Assembly: GCF_042477335.2 (NCBI RefSeq)
Contig: NC_091246.1
Location: forward strand, 208,753,501-208,817,500
DNA: 64,000 nucleotides
Origin: Ovis canadensis
Lineage: Eukaryota; Chordata; Mammalia; Artiodactyla; Bovidae
Direction of reading: 5' to 3'
Made by a program: the position numbers and the translations under genes. The notes under the pieces were generated by a model, which made no database searches, was not told the origin of the DNA, and was given only the letters and a program-made list of their open reading frames with translations. Numbering within the stretch: the stretch's first letter is position 1; every line of letters begins with the position of its first letter. Shown piece after piece: positions 56,576-64,000 of this stretch.

Positions 56576-58971
56576 AATATAGAAATTAATTAAATTATTA
56601 AAAATCAGCTTTTTGCTGGTTTAATTGATTTTCTCTATTGTTTTTCTATTCCACTTTAATCTGTATTATTTTCTTGCTTCTGGCTGCTTTAGGTTTTGTT
56701 TGCTCTTCTTTTAACCATATCTTAAAGTTGAAGTTTAGATTATTGATTTGAGATCTTTTTGCTTAATATGGACATTTAAAGTTATAAATGTCTCTCTAAG
56801 CACTGCTTTAGCTCTACTTCACAAGTTTTGAAATGTTGTGCTTGATTTTCATTCACCTCAAAGTATTTTCAGATTTTCCTTTTGATTTCCCTTTTGACCC
56901 ACTGGTTACTTAGGAGTGTGTTATTTATTTTCCACAGACTTGTAAGTTTTACTCATTTTCCCTGTTATTGGCTTCTAATTTCATTTCACTGTGGCCAGAA
57001 AACATACTTTATATTATTTCTGTTCCTTTAAATTTATTGAGGTGTGTTTTAGAGCCTAGCAGATGGTATAGCCTGGATAATATTCCATGTGCACTTGAAT
57101 GTATATTCCTATATAGTGATAATGTACGTTCTATTGTTGGGTGGAGTGTTCTATGGCTGTCAGTTAGGTCTAGTTGGTTTATGGCATTGCTCAAGCCTTC
57201 TATTTTTCTTTTTGACTATCTGTCTAGTTGTTCTATTATTGAAAGTAGAATGTCAAAGTTTTCAGCTGTTATTGTTGATTCTTCTATTTCTTATTTATTG
57301 TTCTAAGAACCATTGGACCTATGGAAGTCTCCATAGATTTTTTTTTTAATCCAGTCTAGCAAACTTTCCTTTTGATTGGATCATTTAATCTATTTTAATT
57401 CAATGTTATTATTGTTACAGCTGGATTTGCATGGCTCATTTTTCTTTTGGTTTTCTATTTGTCATACGTCTTTCTTATCCCTCTGTTCCTCTTTTGTTGC
57501 TTTCTTTTGCATTAAGGAACTATATTCTAATAAGGCATCTTAATTTCTTTAACCATTTTTCGCCATATATTTTTTGAATTGTTTCAGGGGTTGCTCTGAG
57601 GTTTACCATATATAGCTTAATTTATCAGAAGCAGCTTTGGATTTACACCAGTTAGTTCCAGTTTTATATAGAAACTTTTCTTGTATATAGCCCTACTCCC
57701 TTCTTCCTGCACCACCACCACTTTGTGGTATTTTATTATATATATACAGTATCAATTAATGTTATACAACCAACAATACATTGTTATTATACTACTTTAC
57801 AGTCTGTAATCATTTCTTTATCCCAATGTAGCTTTTCTCCCACCCACCTCTTTTGTGCTATTAGCAAATACATTACACATATTAATTTTATGTTACAGGC
57901 ACAATCATCCATTATATTTTTTTAAGAAAAATTCATTTATACTGTCTCTTCTAATTATACAATTGCCTTTTCTGATGTTTTGTTTTTCTTTTGGTATAAA
58001 TTTGAGTTACTGTCTGGGATTATTGCTTTCAACCTGTTATTTGCTTTTGTCCTTTAGTATTTCTTGTAAGACACATCTGCTAGCAAAAATTCTCTCAGTT
58101 TTTGTTTGTTTGGGAAACCACTTCACCAGTTATTTTCATAAGATTGTTTCTTGGAGCACTAAGACTATATTATGATATTGCCTTCTGGTTTCTCTTGTTT
58201 TTCCTTAAAAGTTAGTTATTAATCTTAGTGGCATTAACTTGTAAGTCATGAGTCATTTTTCTCTTGCTGATTTCAAGATTTCTTCCTTTGACTTTCAGCA
58301 TTTTTGCTATGTTGTGTTTGTAGATCTCTTGCATTCATCCCATTTGGAATTTGTTGAGTTTCCTAGATATGTGACATAGTTTTTCAATAAATTTAAAAAG
58401 GTTTTAGCCATTATTTCTTTGAATATTTTTTCTGTTCCTTCTTCACTCCCCTGTCCTTCTAGTATTCCCATATGCACATGCTGGTGTGCTTAATGATGTC
58501 CACATTTCTCTGAGGCTCTTTTTATTTTTCTCTGTTCTTGGAAACATAATCTCTATCTATCTATCTTCAAGATAGCTTATTCTTTCTTCTGCCAGTTTGA
58601 GTTTCCAGTTAAGCCTCTAATAAAGTTATTTTAGTTATTGTACTTTTCAAATTCAGAAATTTCTGTTTGGTTCATTTCTATAATTACAGAGTCACATCCC
58701 TGCTCTAGGGGCTGATTATATCTCTATTGATATTTCTATTTGGTATGACATTATTGTCATGCTTTAATCATGCTTTTCTTTAGTTTTGTGAACATGCTTA
58801 TAATAGCTACTTTGAATTATTTTTCTGGTAAATCCAACAGCCTGTTGCTCTCAAAGACAGTTTCTGTTGCCTATTTTCCCAGTGTTTGGGTCATACTTTC
58901 CTGTTTCCTTGCATGCCTCATACTTTTTGTTAGAAACTGGACATTTCGTTTTGTATTTTAAAAATTTAAAG

Positions 58972-59150
58972 TTTATTTTCTATTGGTATATAGCCAATTA
59001 ACAGTTTTGTGATAGTTTCAGTTGAACAGCAAAGGGAAACAGGCATACATATACATGTATCCATTCTCCCCCAAACTCCCCACCCATCCAGACTGCCACA
59101 TAACTTTGATCCACCTGCTATACAATAAGTCCTTGCTGGTTATGTTTTAA
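58972..59150 (-). mobile_element. Ruminant L1 3' tail
   Basis: TATTGGTATATAGCCAATTA, GTTGAACAGCAAAGGGAAAC, and CAATAAGTCCTTGCTGGTTA are the reverse complement of a ruminant L1 3' end. It splits older L1 sequence that resumes near 59160 (CACTGGACATTTTAGATAAT). Confidence 0.65.
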
Positions 59151-59639
59151 ATATAGAAAGGTGTACAGAACACTGGACATTTTAGATAATATAGCAACTC
59201 TGGGCACTTGTTTCCTCCTCACTCACCGGCCTCACCAACCTCTTTTATTGTTTCGTGCATGCTTATTTATTTAGTGGCTGACTGGATTACTTAAGTGAAG
59301 TTTATCCCCTCCCACCTCCAACCCCTACCCCTTAAATTTTGCTAAACCTCTTCTGATGTTGTTATCTGGTATTATAGAAATTCAAGTAGGGCTCTGGGAA
59401 ATGGAATATTTTCATTTCTAGTTATTTTTGCAACTTTCCTGTAAGTTTAAATATATTTCAAGAAAAAGTTAAGAAACTTAAAAAAATATCAGAACAAAGT
59501 AGTTGTGAGGAATAAAGCATATAGCGCTTTTACATTTGCTATTTATTATTTTCCAGTACATCAGCAACAAACTACTAGTGCTTGTTGCTAGAGACAACTA
59601 GAACTGCTTGGTAAGCAACCGCCCAGAGTTCATAGCAAA
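59151..59639. other. Old L1 remains and unique DNA before the CpG patch
   Basis: 59160-59480 looks like L1 5' or 3' remains. 59584-59598 reads GTTGCTAGAGACAAC, an imperfect inverted motif of RFX X-box type. Confidence 0.35.
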
Positions 59640-60090
59640 CACGTAGAGAAGTAAAAACAGGAAATAGCCGACACAGGGGCTGTGGCCTGGCACCGATTCT
59701 ACTGGAAGGGCGGGAGAGTGGGGTCTCTGGGTCTAACATAGTGAATGTGGGACCATCAGACTTTTATAAAGTGAAAAGTTTTTATAGAGAGAGACAAGTC
59801 CAGGGAGAGGAAGGCCAGAGCGCTTGAGGACTGGACAGGAAAGCCACGTCTGCTTTCAGACTTTCGGTTTCTTTTTCTCCATCTTGCCTGCGGATTTTCA
59901 GGCGTCGGAGTGAAGTCTGGGTTGCCGCCAGAGGAGAGCCTCGCCGCAGGCTGGACGGTAGGTGCACCCCCCACCCCACCCCGACCCTCCCACGTTGCCT
60001 CTCGAGTTCACCCGGACTGGCGCTTCCTGGCACTGCGCCTAGGCGGGGGTGTGGGGCAGGGGGCAGGGGAGGGGTGGGACTTCTAGCAGG
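59640..60090 (+). promoter_or_regulatory. CpG-rich promoter patch, probably CFLAR
   Basis: CpG density rises sharply here after 29 kb of AT-rich repeats. G-rich tracts at 60042-60079 (GGCGGGGG, GGGGCAGGGGGCAGGGGAGGGG) could bind SP1 or fold as a quadruplex. A perfect AP-1 site, TGACTCA, is at 60091-60097. The distance from NDUFB3 and the orientation fit the conserved neighbour CFLAR, an inhibitor of caspase-8 activation. Assignment rests on gene order, not on coding sequence. Confidence 0.5.
59800..59957 (+). other. Candidate CFLAR 5' UTR exon (start approximate)
   Basis: A CpG-containing segment ends GCAGGCTGGACG followed by the donor GTAGGTGC at 59958. Its last 100 bases (GGCGTCGGAGTGAAGTCTGG and following) have a normal exon-like composition. 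There is no ATG-initiated long frame, so it would be a leader exon. The start site is not visible. The alternative is a non-coding CpG patch only. Confidence 0.35.
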
Positions 60091-60129
60091 TGACTCAGTC
60101 CTGGAGAGAGAGAGATATATATATTATGT

Positions 60130-60370
60130 TCATGAATTTTTAAGTTTTTAATTGGAGGACAATTGCTTTGCAGCGTTGTGTTGGTTTCTGCGGAACAACA
60201 ACCAAGAATCAGCCATAAGTATAGTACATCCGCTCCCTCTTGAGCCTCCCTCCCACCCTCCAGGCCCCCATCCCACCCCTCCAGGTCCTCACGGAACGTG
60301 GGGCTGAGCTCCCTGTGCTATACAGCAGCTTCCCACTAGCTGTTTTACACATCGTAGGGTATAAATGGCA
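60130..60370 (-). mobile_element. Ruminant L1 3' tail in the CpG region
   Basis: AATTGGAGGACAATTGCTTT, AACCAAGAATCAGCCATAAG, CTCTTGAGCCTCCCTCCCAC, and CTGTGCTATACAGCAGCTTC are the reverse complement of the ruminant L1 3' end. CpG-rich sequence continues after it (60430-60560), so the tail splits the presumed CFLAR promoter region. Confidence 0.75.
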
Positions 60371-62214
60371 ATACTACTCTCTCAGTTCCTCCCACCCTCT
60401 CCTTCCCTTCATAGATCTGTTATCTTCGGTTTGCCCCCAGGGCCCCAGACCAGCAGGAGCGCCCCGCGTCCCCAATTCCCTGGAGGGCCGCCCGAGTCTC
60501 CCAGGATCCCAGGTACCCGTTTGGGCGCGGGATCGCCCAGACTCAAAGACTCTCCCAACAGTGAGTTGCCCCATTGCTCTGGGATTCTGCGGTGCCCCAG
60601 AACCGCAATTTTGGTTTCAGATCCCCAGTGTCTTGTAAACTTTGCTTAAGGACATCCCGAGGGTTGCTCCCTTCCGGGTGTGGCCTGATGAAAAGTTTGG
60701 CAGCCTTCCTTTGGCAAAGTTGATGAGAACTGGGACTTTCTGTGCTGTAGTGTGTGTCTCCGCAGGGCGACTGCTAGCACGGGAATTTTCACTCTTTTGC
60801 AATAGCCTGGTGAAGTAGGTTAGGGCTGCTCTTTCCTAAAGCAGGGTGTGATGTGTGTTTTGGCAAACTGGAAGAACAGCTTGCCTTAGGAAAGTTCGCA
60901 ATGACTGATTGATAAGACTTTTTGTGGAGCCTTGAAGTAAACTTGTTCCTACCTCCCCCGCGTTTTCCCTTAAAAGGAACTGGGGAATGTCTGGTCAGGG
61001 CATATTTTTTTTTAAATATTAACAGTGGAAGGCAATCGAACAAAGGCCACTGAAATTCAGAACAAGGTTTTAGTTGAAGGTTACAGGAAGTAAGTTCAAG
61101 GACACCAAGGTTCTCCAATAGTTTCATTTGCTGACATTTGAAATTTGTTTACACGTTGAGATGAAGAGCCAATAGAGAGCTTGCTGGACCCCGACAAAAC
61201 ATGATTTAAAACTAAGACAGGGCTCTGAGGGTTGACCTGCTTCAGGTAAGAGATTTCAGATAAGATAAACGGAGTTCTGGGTAATTTCCCTTCAGTGGTT
61301 CCCCTGAATAATCTTTAAAAAGTGTCTTTGGGAGAGCCAAAAAAAAAAAAAAAGAAAGAAACTTGGCCTAACTCCAACACTTAAAAAAGAAAAAAGACTA
61401 GGGCTTGTAAGGGAATTTTGAAAGTGTTTGCCCTACAGAAGTTGCATTTTTAGTGTTAACACTTGTTCTACTTATAGCTTCTGGGTTGGACATCCTGATT
61501 AAAATGGCTTTTCCTAAGGACTTCATGTTTTATATTTGAAAGTGACATTTGCACTTCATTTAACACTGTTATTTATCATCTGGCACCTGCTCTACAAGGT
61601 GAATCCACCTCACCTGCAGGCCTGCAAGGGCCCCTTGCCCCTGCCCCCTGGGAATCTTGCACAGTTGGGGTGTTGCAGGGGATAGTCATGGGTAGTTCTT
61701 CTGAGTGGTGGCAGTGGACTTGTTCATAACTGTAAAGGAAGTATAGGTTTGGTCCCTGGGGTGACCTCAAGCCCCGTTACCAGCAACAGCTATGCCCACT
61801 GTTGTCTTGGCTTGAGACAAGTAATCCCCAACCACCCCCCACCCTGCCCCCACCCCACACACACACCCGCCCAACGCCAGGTATGTTCTTTGCCCACACA
61901 AGGGAGAGTCTACTGTCTGGAGAGACAACATGTGATGTGCACCTGTAGAGTTTTTAAGGTGTGGGGGCAAAGAGCTCTGGAGCAGGAAGTTTGGTTTGGG
62001 CTGTGGTTCTGGCAGGCTGCCAGGCAGGAAGCCCACAGGAGCTTCATGCTTGCCTTGGAAGCCACCGCTTGGTGCGTCAGATGCTTTCCTCCTGTTCTGG
62101 CCCAAGTGTAGTAAGTCCCCAAAGTTCCATTCAGAGAGAATGTTGGTAAGTCCAGTTTGTTCCTAAGTACAATAAAGTTAGCCTAGGTACCCAACTAACA
62201 CAATTGGCTATACA
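60371..62214. other. GC-richer unique DNA, presumed CFLAR intron 1
   Basis: 60430-60570 is CpG-rich (GGAGCGCCCCGCGTCCCC, GGGCGCGGGATCGCCC). 61828-61876 is C-rich with a CACACACAC run. No coding frame with support. An A-rich run lies at 61339-61354. Confidence 0.4.
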
Positions 62215-62346
62215 GTGGTGGTGGTGGTTTAGTCACTAAGTCGTGTCTGACTCTTGCAAACCCATGGACTGTAACCTGCCAGGCTCCTCTGTCCATGGGA
62301 ATTCTCCAGGCAAGAATACTGGAGTGGGTTGCCATTTTCTTTTCCA
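62215..62346 (-). repeat. Bov-A SINE
   Basis: A GGTGGTGGT tail is followed by TTTAGTCACTAAGTCGTGTC, running to GGTTGCCATTTTCTTTTCC. It is the monomer without a tRNA head. Confidence 0.85.
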
Positions 62347-62589
62347 TGGCTGTATAGTACTGTACTGTAATAGGTGTACAGTACTTTTCAAACAAATAAT
62401 ACATAACAAACACAAAACCAGAGCTTTCTGTTTTGTTGTTGCTCTGGGGTAAATGATATAGTCATTAATCTTTTTTCTTCTTTGGTTTTTTTTAAATCAT
62501 CCATCCCTCAGTTTCTTTTTTTAAATTTTAATTTGTATTTTTTATGATAGGTCAAGAATTCTCTCACTTTCTTTTCTTTTGAATTTTGA

Positions 62590-62640
62590 CTGCACCGAAT
62601 GGCATGTGGGATCTTGTTCCTCAACCAGGGATAGGTATGA
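62590..62640 (-). repeat. CHR SINE fragment
   Basis: GACTGCACCGAATGGCATGT, then GATCTTGTTCCTCAACCAGG, the middle of a reverse CHR element. It breaks off at the LTR-like segment. Confidence 0.6.
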
Positions 62641-63225
62641 TCTCAGGTGGCCTCAGCCTGCAGTGACTTGTAGGGGGACTTCTGTTCCCCGGCCAGAGGT
62701 TGAGGCTGGGTCACAGCAATGAGAGCAGCAAATCCTAGCCACCTGACCAGCAGTCAGTGACAAGGCCCTGGTCCTTTGGTTTTGAGGAAAAGAATTCCCA
62801 CAAAGACAGAGAGTAATGAAACAAGTTAAAAATTTATTAGGAGGAAAAAGAGTACCATATGTGTGAATAGACGCACGGGCAGACTCAGAGTGAGAGTCCC
62901 TGAATCTTGCCCTTGTGGCAGTTTTAATCACTTTTATGAAGCATTTCTTCTGATTTTCCTGTGGCCAATTATTTTGATTTGCCTGGGTCAGAGTCTGTAT
63001 TTGGTATATCTCAAGATCCTCCTCCCATGTATGTGCATGCATTGTTAGCTAAAATAGGTTCTACTACAGAGATGTTTGGGTAGAATATCTCTTGGACTTC
63101 TTCTCTTTTGACCTCTAAATAGCCTTTCTGCGCATGTATAGTCTAAGAGGTCTCCTGACTTTGAGAATGAGAAATGTGTGGCCTGCACAGGGCCCAGCCT
63201 CCTCGCTGTCTCTTCTTTTAAGGAC
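62640..63225 (-). mobile_element. Probable solo endogenous-retroviral LTR
   Basis: Read on the minus strand, the segment passes from a GC-rich start near 63225 to a TTTTATGA-containing promoter-like region, CTCTTTTTCCTCCTAATAAA (poly(A) signal near 62836), and a region ending near GCTGAGGCCACCTGAGATCA. This is the order of a U3-R-U5 LTR. No internal retroviral genes are seen. The family is not assigned. Confidence 0.5.
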
Positions 63226-63367
63226 TAAGTGATATCATTTATATAGTAAACATTATACTAGTCCTGAAGGAGATTTATGTGGAATCATTTATGTGGAATC
63301 ATTCAGGGAACCTCAAGGAGCAGAGAAACCTGAATTAGAAACCTGAATTAGGCTTTGAGAAAAGTTT

Positions 63368-63576
63368 GCCTGTGTGCTTGTTGTGTCCAGCTCTTTGAGA
63401 CCCTTTGGACTGTAGCCCACCAGGCTACTCTGCTCATGAAATTTTCCAAGCAGTAATACTGGAGTGGGTTGCCATTTCCTTCTCCAGAGGATATTCCTGA
63501 CCCAGGGATAGAACCCACATCTCTTGAGTCTCCTGCATTGGCAGGTGGATTCTTTACCACTATGCCACCTGGGAAG
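63368..63576 (-). repeat. Bov-tA SINE
   Basis: Reverse complement from TTGTGTCCAGCTCTTTGAGA to TATGCCACCTGGGAAG. It contains a small duplication of the TCTC(T)TGAGTCTCC type in the head. Confidence 0.85.
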
Positions 63577-64000
63577 CTGGAGAAAGATTTCGATATTAAT
63601 TTGTAGAGGTGGAGAGTAAAGAGGACATTCCAGATGGAGGTAAATATTCTTGCAAAGTTACAGAGTTAGGACAGAGATTAAAGTATTAGGGAAGGAGTGG
63701 GGGACAGTCCAGCTAAATTTAGGGGTTTACCTGCTATGTAAGTTTTCTGTGGCTGCCCTCAGTCTTCCTTTCTTAATTGTCCTGCTATTCTTGTCTTAGA
63801 GTTTCTGTTCACAGGGAATGAATCTCCTATCACTTTACCCATCTTCCTCCTGCTTCAGAACCCAAGCCTCTTGCATTGAAAGCACAGAGTTGTAAACAGT
63901 GGACCTTCAGTAGTGTTCCAAGAAAACATTTGAAAGCTTACAGTACAGTACTTTGAAAGTACAGTAGTACAGTAAATAGCTGGCCCACAGGGGCTGGCAT
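63577..64000. other. Unassigned DNA at the window end
   Basis: No gene recognised. A repeated ACAGTA word (AGTACAGTA) occurs at 63940-63975. The region would be CFLAR intron 1. Confidence 0.35.

Larger units (their letters stand above)
55860..58970 (-). mobile_element. Long L1, ORF2 N-terminal half to 5' region, SINE-interrupted
   Basis: Reverse-complement L1 ORF2 blocks (TTGCTTAATATGGACATTTA, GTGTGTTATTTATTTTCCAC, GTGGCCAGAAAACATACTTT, TGGCATTGCTCAAGCC) pass into more 5' sequence beyond 57400 (GTTTACCATATATAGC, AGTATTTCTTGTAAGACACA, CATCCCATTTGGAATTTGTT). A CHR fragment (55951-56042) and a CHR-1 (56308-56575) interrupt it. No frame survives. Confidence 0.65.

Noticed and set aside
60240-62111. 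Frames of 94-132 codons, some Pro/Gly-rich
   Set aside because: Low-complexity or CpG-driven frames. None begins the known CFLAR protein, and they overlap on both strands.

Overview
The window is nuclear DNA of a bovid ruminant (cattle-like; the species cannot be fixed from sequence alone). The evidence is the density of BovB/RTE LINE copies, Bov-tA, Bov-A and BOV-A2 SINEs and CHR-type tRNA-Glu SINEs. These sit together with ruminant L1 3' tails, older MIR, L2 and MaLR remnants, and one vertebrate nuclear gene with introns. There is no prokaryotic or plasmid content, no CRISPR array and no operon.

The one protein-coding gene read completely is NDUFB3 (complex I accessory subunit B12) on the + strand. 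It has a non-coding first exon ending near 20138, coding exons at 26913-27052 and 30102-30258, and a poly(A) signal at 30369. The exons splice to a 98-residue protein. Upstream lies a CpG-rich, divergent promoter (about 19340-20140). By mammalian gene order (FAM126B/HYCC2 - NDUFB3 - CFLAR) this should also fire FAM126B/HYCC2 on the minus strand, so bases 1 to about 19000 would be its first intron. I see no FAM126B coding sequence, only a candidate 34-nt untranslated exon at 18845-18878. At 59640-60090 a second CpG-rich patch with a candidate 5' exon and splice donor at 59957 lies where CFLAR should start. No CFLAR coding exon is in the window.

Layout: 1-19300, presumed FAM126B intron with SINEs, two pieces of one split BovB (2089-6085), a near full-length BovB (9031-12190) and MaLR LTRs; 19340-20140, promoter; 20139-30390, NDUFB3; 31137-33224, an HNRNPA1 processed pseudogene on the minus strand, itself hit by a BOV-A2 and a BovB tail; 33366-41718, BovB and L1 nests; 41857-46245, mostly old AT-rich DNA; 46246-52660, BovB, an L1 5' UTR and L1 3' ends; 53286-59150, L1 fragments in both orientations; 59150-64000, presumed CFLAR promoter and intron 1 with an L1 tail, a probable solo LTR and SINEs.

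I found no new biological system. What deserves a second look is structural: insertions with clean target-site duplications (TSDs) that give a relative chronology, a BovB split by a 1.9-kb segment flanked by a direct repeat, an inverted duplication inside an LTR, a 150-bp internal duplication in a BovB 3' end, a pair of roughly 1.4-kb BovB copies in inverted orientation, and the two CpG promoters.
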